Of a DNA stretch of 64,000 nt, positions 17,905 to 26,213 are shown one piece after another. Under the pieces are notes generated by a model. It was not told the DNA's origin. It was given only the letters and a program-made list of their open reading frames with translations, and made no database searches. Each line of letters opens with the position of its first letter. Position 1 is the stretch's first letter. Position numbers and translations under genes: made by a program. Location: NCBI GenBank assembly GCA_040772545.1, contig JAXGXY010000001.1, positions 186,001 to 250,000 on the forward strand. The letters are read 5' to 3'. Origin of the DNA: UBA1431 sp002329665 (GTDB lineage: Bacteria; Bacillota; Clostridia; Christensenellales; UBA1431).

Positions 17905-17944
17905 TGTAGCGTCCTTTGTTAAATTAATGGGAGAGGTGTAAATC

Positions 17945-18283
17945 ATGATATGTGGAAAATGCGGGGCAAACCTGCCCGACGGCTCACAGTTCTGCACCGT
18001 TTGCGGCAACAGCCTCGAAGCACCGAGTGCGTCCGCGCCCCCCGTGCAGACGCAATACTATGCGCCGGCCGCAAGGAGCGGCGGCTTTAGCATATTTGGA
18101 GTCATTTTGCTGATCATCGGCGCCGCGCTGGCCGTAAGCTGGCTGGCTTCCTTTGTCTATAACATCGTCACATTCGGCGCACCCAGCGACATATGGTCGG
18201 TCATCAACTCGTATCTTACGAATATTGGCATCGGTGCCGGCATCATGGGCATCGGCGCCGCGCTCAACAAGCTTGGAAAATAA
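17945..18283 (+). CDS. Zinc-ribbon membrane protein
   Basis: A 112-residue protein with zinc ribbon CGKCG...CTVCG (residues 3-22), a shorter linker and two hydrophobic helices (about 52-78 and 90-108), the second Gly-rich (GIGAGIMGIGAALN). The ATG at 17945 is preceded by GGGAGAGG. It resembles the preceding gene in plan but shares little linker sequence, so the pair may be diverged paralogues. A strong terminator follows. Function unknown. Confidence 0.7.
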   Translation: MICGKCGANLPDGSQFCTVCGNSLEAPSASAPPVQTQYYAPAARSGGFSIFGVILLIIGAALAVSWLASFVYNIVTFGAPSDIWSVINSYLTNIGIGAGIMGIGAALNKLGK

Positions 18284-18324
18284 CGTCTTCAAATGATCGC
18301 TTGAATGTGCGGGTTGGTTCCCGC

Positions 18325-18364
18325 AAAAGCAAGTCCTGCGCTTTATCGCAGGACTTGCTTTTTA
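18325..18364 (+). terminator. Rho-independent terminator
   Basis: A perfect 13-bp stem (18328-18340 with 18347-18359) with a 6-nt loop is followed by TTTTT; flanking A's pair with the T's to extend it. It ends the purC-purF/zinc-ribbon unit. Confidence 0.9.
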
Positions 18365-18481
18365 CGCATAATCTCTGAGATCAGCCGACAGGCATTTTTT
18401 TAGGCCCGCGGGACAAAAAAAAGAGAAGCTTCACGCGCGCCGCCCGGCGTGTTAGTATGGGGGAACGAGGGAGGGATCGGC

Positions 18482-19444
18482 TTGAAGATCGTGATTCTTG
18501 AGGGAAGGGCGCTCGATTCGGACGACCCGCGGCGCTGGGAGCCGTTCGAAGCTCTCGGCGAACTGGAGCGCTACGACGTGACGCGCCCGGACCAGCTTCT
18601 GGAGCGTGCGCGGGGCGCAGGCGCGCTCATCGTGAACAAGGTGCCCATTTGCGCAGAGCATTTCGACCGGCTTCCTGGCTTGAAGTACATCGGCGTGGTG
18701 GCGACGGGGTTCGACCCTGTCGACGTCGTGGCGGCGCGTGCGCGCGGCATCGTGGTCACCAACGTGCCCGCTTACGCGACCGAGTCGGTGGCGCAGCATT
18801 GCGCCGCACTGCTGCTCGCGCTGTGCCGCAGGCCGGAAGCCTATCACCGGGGCGTCCTCGAGGGCCGGTGGCGAAATAGCGACTTTTTCAGCTACTGGGA
18901 TCGCGGGCTCCTCGACCTGACGGGTATGACGTACGGCGCCGTCGGCTTCGGCGCGACAGGGCAGGCGTGCGCACGCATCATGCACGCGATGGGCATGTGC
19001 ATACTGGCCTACCGGCGGAATCCCCGCGATATGCCGGAGTTCACGCGCTTTGCCTGGGCGAAGAGCATTAACGAGGTTTTCATCAACGCGGACGTCGTGT
19101 CCCTGCACTGCCCGCTGACGCCGGAAACGGAAGGCATCGTGAACGCGCGCACGCTGGGCCTGATGAAGAAGACGGCGTTGCTCATAAACACCGCGCGGGG
19201 CGGGCTGGTGGCCGACCAGGACCTCGCCGACGCGTTAAACGGCGGCGCGATCGCCGGAGCGGGGCTGGACGTATTGGGCGTCGAACCGCCGAAGACGCCA
19301 AACCCCCTCATCGGCGCGCGCAACTGCATCGTCACGCCTCACATAGCCTGGATCTCGCAACATACGCTCGAATGCCTCTACGACACCGTGCTCAACAACC
19401 TGCGGGCGTTTATTAACGGGAAGCCCGTGAACGTCGTGAATTGA
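18482..19444 (+). CDS. D-2-hydroxyacid dehydrogenase (glycerate dehydrogenase-like)
   Basis: A 320-residue NAD(P)-dependent D-2-hydroxyacid dehydrogenase. The Rossmann motif is the variant GFGATGQA (about 157-164). The catalytic set is present: Arg in NTARGG, Glu in LGVEPP and His in TPHIAW. Members reduce hydroxypyruvate, glyoxylate or related 2-oxoacids; the substrate cannot be fixed from sequence. It starts with TTG at 18482 after GAGGGAGGG. It stands alone between terminators and is distinct from serA at 44.8-45.9 kb. Confidence 0.88.
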   Translation: MKIVILEGRALDSDDPRRWEPFEALGELERYDVTRPDQLLERARGAGALIVNKVPICAEHFDRLPGLKYIGVVATGFDPVDVVAARARGIVVTNVPAYATESVAQHCAALLLALCRRPEAYHRGVLEGRWRNSDFFSYWDRGLLDLTGMTYGAVGFGATGQACARIMHAMGMCILAYRRNPRDMPEFTRFAWAKSINEVFINADVVSLHCPLTPETEGIVNARTLGLMKKTALLINTARGGLVADQDLADALNGGAIAGAGLDVLGVEPPKTPNPLIGARNCIVTPHIAWISQHTLECLYDTVLNNLRAFINGKPVNVVN

Positions 19445-19534
19445 GGCGCGGCGGCGAACGCGCCTGCAGCACGGGATAGCCGGTGTGTGTTATAATGTGT
19501 ACGGCCATTGAAAGAACGCACGCCGGAGGGATAT

Positions 19535-20821
19535 GTGAAAACGAACGAAAGCCGTGGCAACGCCCCGTGGCTCAGGCTGGACAACGCGGCGAAGCTGTAC
19601 CCGGCGATCCAGAAAAAGGGCTGGTCGAGCGTCTTCCGCCTGTCTGCGCGCATGAGAGAGAAAGTGGATCCATCGCTGCTTCAGAAGGCGCTCGAACAGA
19701 CCCTGCCCAGGTTCCCCGGCTTCGCGGTGCGCATGCGCCGGGGAGTTTTCTGGTATTATCTCGAACACAACGCGGGTACACCGCTCGTTCGGCCGGAGGC
19801 CGCGAATCCCTGCCGCAGGATGCGCTGGCACGAAAACGGAGGTTTCCTCTTCCGGGTCAGTTATTACGAGCGCCGCATCGCGCTGGAAGTCTTTCACGCG
19901 CTGTGCGACGGCACGGGCGGGATGGCGTTTTTAAAGACGCTCCTTGCCCGTTACCAAACGCTCAAAGGGAACGCCGTGCCGGCTGCGGACGGCGTTTTCG
20001 ACGTGGAGCAAGCCCCCCGGCCGGAGGAACTCGAGGACGCGTACGCCCGCTACGCCACCTCCAGCGTGCGGCAGAGCCGGCGCGAGCCGAAGGCGTACCA
20101 GGTACGGGGCAGGCGCGCCCCCAAAAACATGCTTCACATCATCGTCGGCGAACTCGATACCGTCAAGGCCCTCGCGGCGGCGCGCGGGTTCGGGGTCACG
20201 CTCACCGAATACCTCGTTGCGGTGCTGATCCGCGCGCTGTATTTGCAGCAAAAAAGCGCCGGAAAGCGCGGAATAAAACCGGTGAAAGTCTCTGTGCCCG
20301 TCAACCTCAGGCGCTTTTTCCCCACCGAATCGGTGCGTAATTTTTCACAGTACGTAAATCCGGGGATCGATCCGAACTACGGGGATTATTCCTTCGAAGA
20401 GATCGCCGAACAGGTGCACCATTTCATGCGCATGAACGTGAACGCGAAGTTCCTCAACGCGCGGATGGCCGTGAACGTGGCCTCGGAACGCAACCCGTTG
20501 ACGAGGGTCATGCCCCTGTTCATCAAAAAAGCGGTTTTGGCGCTGATCTTCAGGCGCGTGGGCGAGGCGCTGTTCACCAGCACGCTCACCAACCTGGGCG
20601 CCGTGCGCGTGCCGGCCCAACTCGCGGGGCATGTCGAACGGTTCGAGGCGATGCTCGGCCCGTCCTATAAAAACCCGGTGAACTGTGCGGCGGTCAGCTT
20701 CGAAGACAGGCTGGTCGTAAGCTTCGCGAGCACGATCTGCGAAACGGAGGTGGAGCGGCTGTTCTTTACACAGATCGTGAAACACGGCGTCCCCGTCAGA
20801 ATCGAAAGCAACCGAACGTGA
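19535..20821 (+). CDS. Condensation-fold acyltransferase (alcohol acetyltransferase-like)
   Basis: A 428-residue protein of the CoA-dependent acyltransferase/condensation superfamily. The core motif HALCDGTGG (about residue 120) matches the HxxxDG active site, and the later KPVKVSVPVNLRRFFP segment matches the second half-domain. Related proteins are annotated as alcohol acetyltransferases or polyketide-type acyltransferases. GTG at 19535 is chosen because GGAGGG ends 4 bases before it; TTG at 19508 is an alternative. The next gene follows after 8 bases and encodes a zinc-ribbon membrane protein of the kind I recall beside this family in Firmicutes, so the two probably work together, perhaps on a membrane-associated acyl acceptor. 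Confidence 0.7.
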   Translation: MKTNESRGNAPWLRLDNAAKLYPAIQKKGWSSVFRLSARMREKVDPSLLQKALEQTLPRFPGFAVRMRRGVFWYYLEHNAGTPLVRPEAANPCRRMRWHENGGFLFRVSYYERRIALEVFHALCDGTGGMAFLKTLLARYQTLKGNAVPAADGVFDVEQAPRPEELEDAYARYATSSVRQSRREPKAYQVRGRRAPKNMLHIIVGELDTVKALAAARGFGVTLTEYLVAVLIRALYLQQKSAGKRGIKPVKVSVPVNLRRFFPTESVRNFSQYVNPGIDPNYGDYSFEEIAEQVHHFMRMNVNAKFLNARMAVNVASERNPLTRVMPLFIKKAVLALIFRRVGEALFTSTLTNLGAVRVPAQLAGHVERFEAMLGPSYKNPVNCAAVSFEDRLVVSFASTICETEVERLFFTQIVKHGVPVRIESNRT

Positions 20822-20829
20822 GGTGCGAT

Positions 20830-21531
20830 ATGTCTTACTGTGTGAACTGCGGCGTGGAACTGGACAGGACCGCGAAGCGCTGCGCGCTCTGCGCGACGGA
20901 AGTCGTCAATCCCCGCTCTCCGGTGGACACGCAGTCCCCCAGGCCGTTCCCGGGGTACGTCGACAGGCTGGGGGCGGCTGACTCGCGGTTTTCGGCGCTG
21001 TTCATAGTCATGATGTGGGCCCTGCCTTCCGCCATATGCGTCGCCGTCAACCTGCTGTTTCATTCGAGCGGGTTCTGGGCCGCCTATCCCGTAGGCGCGC
21101 TGGGCCTTGTTTTCCTCTGCGCCGGCCTTCCAGCGCTTTTTCGGCGGGTTTCCGTTTACGTGTTCCTGCTCATCGGCACGTGCGGGGCGCTCGCCTATCT
21201 CTATCTCATCGAGCTGCTGGGGCCGACGCACGGGTGGTGGGCGGCGGTCGCGCTGCCCATTACGCTGGCCGCTTCGGCATCGGTTTTCGTGCTTGTTGCG
21301 CTCGGGAAGAATAAGGTGCGGCCATTGTACCTTTGCTGCATCGGGATGCTCGCGCCGGCGGCCGTGTCCGTGGCCGTCGAGACAACCTGCCTGCTCTATA
21401 TCACCGGGGCGGTCACGCTGCGGTGGTCGGTCATCGTGACTGTCGTATGCCTGAGCATTTCGTTGTTATGCCTCGCGATCGGCCGGAACAGCCGCGCGAT
21501 GGCAAAGCTGCAGCGGCGCATGCATATCTGA
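20830..21531 (+). CDS. Zinc-ribbon polytopic membrane protein (DUF6320-like)
   Basis: A 233-residue protein with N-terminal zinc ribbon CVNCG...CALC (residues 4-21), a GYVDRLGAADSRFSALF segment, and then about six hydrophobic helices filling the rest. ATG at 20830 follows GAGGTG. The arrangement matches proteins I know as DUF6320, which accompany condensation-fold acyltransferases such as the gene 8 bases upstream. Membrane location and operon with the acyltransferase are supported; the biochemical role is unknown. Confidence 0.65.
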   Translation: MSYCVNCGVELDRTAKRCALCATEVVNPRSPVDTQSPRPFPGYVDRLGAADSRFSALFIVMMWALPSAICVAVNLLFHSSGFWAAYPVGALGLVFLCAGLPALFRRVSVYVFLLIGTCGALAYLYLIELLGPTHGWWAAVALPITLAASASVFVLVALGKNKVRPLYLCCIGMLAPAAVSVAVETTCLLYITGAVTLRWSVIVTVVCLSISLLCLAIGRNSRAMAKLQRRMHI

Positions 21532-21568
21532 CCGGCTGTCCCGGCTGCAGTTGGCGTAAAAAACAAAC

Positions 21569-21615
21569 GCCCGCAAACTCAAGGGTTTACGGGCACGAAA
21601 AACGGTGGCGTTTTT
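21569..21615. terminator. Bidirectional terminator between convergent genes
   Basis: An 11-bp stem with one mismatch (21569-21579 with about 21584-21594) and a second small stem AAAAACG-GTGG-CGTTTTT (21598-21615) lie between the convergent 20830 and 21615 genes. Confidence 0.6.
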
Positions 21616-22448
21616 CAAACGAAGTCCAGCGTCATGGTCCGCGGGTCCGAACCGACCCCGCGGTTTTCGTTCAGCGCGCTTATGGCCGCGATCTCGCCGG
21701 GATCGAGCATGAAGTCGAATATGTCGATGTTCTCGCGCATGCGGTCCGGGTTGACCGTTTTGGGGATCACGCAGATGCCCTTTTGCGTTTCCCACCTGAG
21801 GATCACCTGCGCGGGCGTCTTGTTGTGCTTCTTGGCGATCCCCACGATGGCTTCCTCTTCCAGAATCTCTCCTGCGCGCATCAGCGGGCTCCAGGCCTGC
21901 ACGCAGACGTTGTAGGCCGTGCAGAAGTCGATCGTCGGACGGCGCCACAGGCGGGGGTGCAGTTCGATCTGGTCGAGCATGGGGAGCATGCCCGTTTCGT
22001 CGAGGAGCCGCTGGAGGTGCGAGTCGAGGAAATTGCATACGCCGATAGCCCGCGTCCGGCCCTCTTCATATAGGCGGATGAACGCGCGCCACGTTTCAAC
22101 GTATTTGTGCTTGCCGGGCCAGTGGATGAGATACAGGTCCAGGTAATCCGTCCCCAGCGCCTCCAGGCTCTCTTCGAACATGTACAGCGTGGAATCGTAT
22201 CCGTGGTGCGCGTTCCAGAGCTTGGTCGAGATGAAAACGTCCTCGCGGGGGACACTGCTTTTTAGCAAAGCTTCCCCGACGCTTTCCTCGTTGCCGTAGA
22301 ACCACGCGGTGTCGATGAGCCGGTAGCCCGTTGACACCGCGGCGGTTACCGCGTCGATTGTCGGCTGCCCGTTGGGTATCTTGTAGGTACCGAAACCGAG
22401 CATCGGGATTTCGACACCGTTGATCAGGGTCTTCACGGGGACATGCAA
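21615..22448 (-). CDS. Aldo/keto reductase
   Basis: A 277-residue NADPH-dependent reductase with a TIM-barrel fold. The catalytic tetrad is visible: Asp in LIDTAWFYGNE with Tyr five residues later, Lys in ISTKLWN and His in LIHWPG. The C-terminal IPKTVNPDRMREN segment contacts the NADPH phosphate. It resembles the 2,5-diketo-D-gluconate/glyoxal reductase group (GMLPMLDQIELHP). The start is TTG at 22448, 9 bases after AAGGAGG. The substrate cannot be inferred. It is transcribed leftward, downstream of the lipoprotein-hydrolase pair and separated by about 40 bases. Confidence 0.88.
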   Translation of the reverse strand: MHVPVKTLINGVEIPMLGFGTYKIPNGQPTIDAVTAAVSTGYRLIDTAWFYGNEESVGEALLKSSVPREDVFISTKLWNAHHGYDSTLYMFEESLEALGTDYLDLYLIHWPGKHKYVETWRAFIRLYEEGRTRAIGVCNFLDSHLQRLLDETGMLPMLDQIELHPRLWRRPTIDFCTAYNVCVQAWSPLMRAGEILEEEAIVGIAKKHNKTPAQVILRWETQKGICVIPKTVNPDRMRENIDIFDFMLDPGEIAAISALNENRGVGSDPRTMTLDFV

Positions 22449-22487
22449 ACGAACATACCTCCTTGCCGTGGTTGCGCTGTTCTTATT

Positions 22488-23525
22488 TTATAGCGAGAGG
22501 ATCCATTTTGCAACATCGTCAAGGACTTCTTCGCTCACATGGCCCGGCGTGGCGTATTCGTTGACCGTGCCCCTGTTAGGCCCGGTGGATTCGATGAACA
22601 GGTGGTTCAGGCCGTCGTAGAGCTTGAACGTGGTGTCCGGACGGTCCCCGAGAACGGTCTTGAACAGCCCGAAGTCTTTCTCGGGGCTGACCTGGAAATC
22701 GTCCGTGCCCTGGAGGATGAGCACCGGTTTTTCGGTCTCGATCAGGATATCCTGCGGCATGTGCTTGTCGAGGTCCTTGAAATAATAGCCGGGCATCCCG
22801 AAGACGGCCGTCTCTTTTGCTTCCGCGTCCGTCATCGCGGCGAGGCGCCTGGCCTTTTGCAGTTCGTCTTCGATCGTCTTCTTCGTGGAAGCGCGGTTGT
22901 CGGCGGGGACCCGGTCAAGCACCGCCATGTTCTGGTCGTAGATCACCTCCCATAAAGGTCGCGGCGTCCCGGCCAGAAGCACCATGGCAAAAAAGTCGGC
23001 GCCTGCCGCGTCGATGCGGGGGACGAGCGTCGCGCCGAGGCTGTGCCCGATGCCGACGATGCGCGTCGCGTCGATTTGCGGGTCGTTTCTAAGGTAAGCC
23101 GCGGCAGCGATGGCGTCGTCCACCGACTCTTCACGCGCCGTGAAACTCTCGAGGTCCTTTGCGATACGTGAACCGTAGGTGAACGTGCGCTTGTCGAAGC
23201 GCAGCACGGCCACGCCCCGCTTTGCCAGGCCGTAGGCCAGGTCGCAAAACGGCGCGCACGCCCCGACCGTTTCGTTCATGTCGCTCGGTCCGGAACCATG
23301 GACCAGCACGACCGCGGGCACGGGTCCTTTCGCGTCGGCGGGCATGGTGAGCCGGGCGTCGAGCTCCCATTCGGTTCCCTCGTTGAGCTTAAGCGGCGTT
23401 TCCGTAACGCCGGCGGGCGGTGTGGGCTGCGGTGTCGATTCCGGCTGGCCGCCGGCCGGCGCGCAGCCCGCGAACAGCAGGGCCGCGCATATGATAACGA
23501 CCGCCGCGAGGTTTTTTTTCTCCAT
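22488..23525 (-). CDS. Secreted alpha/beta-hydrolase lipoprotein
   Basis: A 345-residue protein with a lipoprotein signal peptide (lipobox LFAGC, Cys21), a Pro/Thr-rich linker to about residue 45 and an alpha/beta-hydrolase domain. The catalytic triad is clear: nucleophile Ser in GIGHSLGA, Asp in GTDDFQV and His in GLNHLF; VLVHGSGPSDMN forms the oxyanion region. It is likely an esterase or peptidase-like acylhydrolase anchored on the outer face of the membrane. It lies 12 bases after a small lipoprotein gene in the same direction, with its AAAGGAG in the gap. Substrate unknown. Confidence 0.85.
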   Translation of the reverse strand: MEKKNLAAVVIICAALLFAGCAPAGGQPESTPQPTPPAGVTETPLKLNEGTEWELDARLTMPADAKGPVPAVVLVHGSGPSDMNETVGACAPFCDLAYGLAKRGVAVLRFDKRTFTYGSRIAKDLESFTAREESVDDAIAAAAYLRNDPQIDATRIVGIGHSLGATLVPRIDAAGADFFAMVLLAGTPRPLWEVIYDQNMAVLDRVPADNRASTKKTIEDELQKARRLAAMTDAEAKETAVFGMPGYYFKDLDKHMPQDILIETEKPVLILQGTDDFQVSPEKDFGLFKTVLGDRPDTTFKLYDGLNHLFIESTGPNRGTVNEYATPGHVSEEVLDDVAKWILSL

Positions 23526-23537
23526 GTTTTCGCTCCT

Positions 23538-23729
23538 TTACGCTAGATCATGGTCATAGGGCCACATGGTCGTCTCGGGCGTCGGTGTCGGCGTGAGGGT
23601 GGGCGGGGGCGTCGCAGCGGTTCCGTCTGTGGCCTCGCCCGACGCGGCGGGAGGGGCCGGACCCGCCCCGCATGCTGCCGTAAGCAGCATCATGCCCGAC
23701 AGCAGCAGGATCAATAACGGTTTTCGCAT
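23538..23729 (-). CDS. Small lipoprotein
   Basis: A 63-residue product with a lipoprotein signal (lipobox LTAAC, Cys20) and a mature part that is mostly a Pro/Thr/Ala-rich low-complexity stretch (PTLTPTPTPETT), with no recognisable domain. It sits 12 bases upstream of the hydrolase lipoprotein and shares the same style of linker, so it could be a partial duplicate or an accessory protein. Its ATG is preceded by AAAGGAG. The function is unknown. Confidence 0.6.
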   Translation of the reverse strand: MRKPLLILLLSGMMLLTAACGAGPAPPAASGEATDGTAATPPPTLTPTPTPETTMWPYDHDLA

Positions 23730-23889
23730 ATGAGCTCCTTTCGGCTAATACTTATATTATACATATAATTCTGCATCATGCGCTTTTTTCCTGCAAAAAC
23801 AACGGAACGGAGTGATGGACATTTCCGGTTCATGTCCGTTTACTTCGTCCCGTTGAACAGAAGGTAGTATGGAGGTATTGCGGTGGCGC

Positions 23890-24279
23890 CTAGCTCACGA
23901 GCCGCCCCGAACGGATTTTCAGCAACTGGATAAGCGCGCGCAGCGTCGTGTCGTCCGCGATGGAAAGCGCCTGGCGAAGGTCCTCGAGCTCCTGCCGGTT
24001 CAGATTACGCCTGCGGATGTCCATCTCGATCGCAAATATGCCGTTCGTCTTTTGGGAGGAAACGGGATTTTTTTCCGACGACCGTCCCAACAGATAGTCC
24101 AGGCTCACATTAAAATAATCGGCAATGCGTCGCTTGATCTGGTCGTTCGGCGAGCGATGCCCAGATTCATACTGCGACAATGTCGAATTGCGCACATGTA
24201 AGACATTTGCAAACTGGGTTTGCGATAGGCGCGCGCTCTGACGCAATTCCCGGATACGCTTGCCCAAAATGTTGTCCAT
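23890..24279 (-). CDS. XRE-family transcriptional regulator
   Basis: A 129-residue regulator. The N-terminal HTH (RLSQTQFANVLHVRNSTLSQ, about 17-36) is followed by VSLDYLLGRSS. The C-terminal half is charged and ends in a helix LRALIQLLKI that may mediate dimerisation. ATG at 24279 is chosen because GGAAAGGAG lies just upstream; an in-frame extension would add 30 residues without HTH similarity. It is divergent from the epimerase gene. GTAAGTA (24315-24321) and TACTTAC (24358-24364) form an inverted pair in the shared upstream region and may be its binding sites, though they are 36 bases apart. Confidence 0.8.
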   Translation of the reverse strand: MDNILGKRIRELRQSARLSQTQFANVLHVRNSTLSQYESGHRSPNDQIKRRIADYFNVSLDYLLGRSSEKNPVSSQKTNGIFAIEMDIRRRNLNRQELEDLRQALSIADDTTLRALIQLLKIRSGRLVS

Positions 24280-24468
24280 AAGGGACTCCTTTCCACGCCG
24301 GGAGTTATGTACAGTAAGTAAACCGCATTTGGGGCGCTGAAACACCCAAACGGCTTTGTACTTACGCACATGCTGATGGTCATTGGATGTCTGTCCCCGT
24401 CGCTATAAAAAAAAGGCATCGGATAAATAATCACCAGGTGGCTGAGAAAGAAACAGCCAAAATCTTCC

Positions 24469-24496
24469 TTTACAAAAATGAAATGTGGAGTACAAT
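24469..24496 (+). promoter_or_regulatory. Promoter for the epimerase gene
   Basis: TTTACA (24469-24474), a 16-bp spacer and TACAAT (24491-24496) end 37 bases before the ATG at 24534. Confidence 0.55.
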
Positions 24497-24533
24497 GTGA
24501 GTAGAACCGGGTATTCTGTTGGGAGGTGTCGGG

Positions 24534-25565
24534 ATGATACTGGTTACGGGCGCAACCGGTCATATCGGCAACGTACTGGTCAACAAGCTCATGCATATGG
24601 GCGAGGACCTGAGGCTTTTGCTTCCGCCGGGAGAGTCCGTCGCACCGCTCAACGGGATAACGGCTGAGATCGTCGTTTGCGACATCAGGGACGGCGAAGC
24701 GGTGATGCGCGCCGTCGAAGGGTGCGACGCGGTATTCCACCTTGCCGGCATCGTGCGCATATCCAAAAAGAACGACGCGCTCATCGAAGAAGTGAACATC
24801 GGGGGCACACAGAACATGGTGGAGGCCTGCCTGCACCACGGGGTCGGCCGCCTGATATACATCAGTTCCGTCCACGCCATCGAGGAACCGCAGAACGGGT
24901 CGGCGATTACCGAGCGCCTCAGCATTGTCGCGGATGCGAAAGCGGGCGGGTACGCCAACTCCAAAGCCAGGGCGACGCGCATCGTGCAGGAAGGCATCGC
25001 GCGCGGGCTGGACGCCGTCATCCTTTTCCCGTCCGGCGTTATTGGCCCGTTCGACTATAAGCTTTCGGAGATCGGCGCGCTCATAAAGCGGTTCATCAAG
25101 GGCTCGAAGAGCAGGATCGCCTTCTATTTCGACGGTGCCTATGATTTCGTGGACGTGCGCGACGTTTGCGACGCGCTCGTGCTCGCGTGGAAGATGGGCC
25201 GCCGCGGCGAAGGCTACATCGTCTCGGGCGAAAAGGCCAGCATCAAAGAGATCTACACGCACCTTCTGAGCATACGCGGCGCGCGAAAAAAGCTGGTCCG
25301 GGTGCCGTTGCCCCTTGTTAAGCTCGCGGGAGTGTTCGTACATATCTATTCCCTCGTCTTCCGCAAAAAACCGGTTTTTACGAAATATGCCGTCGAAGTG
25401 CTGCGGTCCAACGCGTTTATCAGTTCGGCGAAAGCCCGCAAAGAGCTGGGCTACAGGGCGAGGCCCGTATCGGACAGCCTCCGTGACAGCGTGGCCTGGT
25501 TCGATCGGGATAGAAAACAGCGCCGGACCGACAGGAAAGTCCGCAAAAAAACGAAAAGGCAATAG
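24534..25565 (+). CDS. NAD-dependent epimerase/dehydratase family protein
   Basis: A 343-residue extended short-chain dehydrogenase. TGATGHIG at residues 5-12 is the NAD(P)-binding loop, the catalytic Ser lies in YISSVHAI, and the Tyr-x3-Lys pair is YANSK near residue 142. The C-terminal part is basic (RKVRKKTKRQ) and could contact membrane or nucleic acid. Members act on nucleotide sugars, dihydroflavonol-like ketones or sterol-like substrates; this cannot be resolved. ATG at 24534 is used because GGGAGGTG is 7 bases upstream. Confidence 0.8.
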   Translation: MILVTGATGHIGNVLVNKLMHMGEDLRLLLPPGESVAPLNGITAEIVVCDIRDGEAVMRAVEGCDAVFHLAGIVRISKKNDALIEEVNIGGTQNMVEACLHHGVGRLIYISSVHAIEEPQNGSAITERLSIVADAKAGGYANSKARATRIVQEGIARGLDAVILFPSGVIGPFDYKLSEIGALIKRFIKGSKSRIAFYFDGAYDFVDVRDVCDALVLAWKMGRRGEGYIVSGEKASIKEIYTHLLSIRGARKKLVRVPLPLVKLAGVFVHIYSLVFRKKPVFTKYAVEVLRSNAFISSAKARKELGYRARPVSDSLRDSVAWFDRDRKQRRTDRKVRKKTKRQ

Positions 25566-25591
25566 ACCGAGGCCGCAAATCCTGCCGCCCG

Positions 25592-25797
25592 CCCCTCACC
25601 GGGGTTAGGCCGTTGACAAACCCTCGGGATTTGTCGACGGTTTTCTGCGTGGTTAAAATACCGCTTATAGGCGGCATTTTTCCCGCCAATCTGACGCACA
25701 TGTCGTCAGATTGGATTGAAAGTGGGGGATTGCATCCCCCACACCCCCTGCTAGTAGGCTTTTTAGATAGTCTGCCTGCCCCTCAACGGGGCGTTTT
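25592..25797. repeat. Hairpin-rich intergenic segment with flanking direct repeats
   Basis: The 394-base gap (25566-25959) holds, in order, stem-loops at 25592-25604, 25612-25638, 25661-25674 (followed by TTTTT), 25686-25714 (11 bp perfect), 25722-25742 (9 bp perfect) and 25778-25792 (followed by GTTTTT). The first and last share GCCyGCCCCTCAmCGGGG (25588-25604 and 25775-25791), so the segment is bracketed by near-identical repeats 187 bp apart. At least the third and last look like terminators. I see no gene in it. Confidence 0.6.
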
Positions 25798-25882
25798 TCC
25801 GTTTACGCTCCCCGAAATGTATATATACCCGTCCGTTTTTCGGTAAAATTTCAGCCAAATCCGTGTTTTAAAGGGCCTGGGC

Positions 25883-25911
25883 TTGAAAACTTTATGCATA
25901 GAGTGTAAAAT
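25883..25911 (+). promoter_or_regulatory. Promoter for the small lipoprotein and GGDEF-EAL gene
   Basis: TTGAAA (25883-25888), a 17-bp spacer and TAAAAT (25906-25911), about 48 bases before the ATG at 25960. Confidence 0.6.
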
Positions 25912-25959
25912 GTTTGTGAGTTTATTCATGTTAACAATTTGAAACAGACGGAGGAATCG

Positions 25960-26115
25960 ATGCTGGGTAAGCGGATTCGGGCGGCTGTCTTCATGCTCAT
26001 CGTGGCGGCCTGCCTCTCCGGGTGTTCGGCGGACGCCTTCAATCCGGCGCTTCATCCGGCACGGACGCCATATCAGACCCAACAAACCGACGGGCAGGAC
26101 ATACCCGCGCCATAG
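25960..26115 (+). CDS. Very small lipoprotein, 51 residues
   Basis: ATG at 25960 has GGAGG 5 bases upstream. The product has a basic start (MLGKRIRAAV), a hydrophobic stretch and a lipobox LSGC with Cys22, leaving a 30-residue mature tail rich in Pro, Gln and Thr. Start, signal and promoter are all well formed, which argues for a real gene despite its size. It precedes the GGDEF-EAL gene by 98 bases in the same direction and may be cotranscribed. No function can be given. Confidence 0.55.
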   Translation: MLGKRIRAAVFMLIVAACLSGCSADAFNPALHPARTPYQTQQTDGQDIPAP

Positions 26116-26213
26116 CCGAAGGACAGGCAGGCACGCAAAGGGCCTTGTTAGGGGCTGGGCGGAACACGCCGGAACGGGTGCAAAAAAGACATTCTGTTTG
26201 AGGAGTGCATGAT

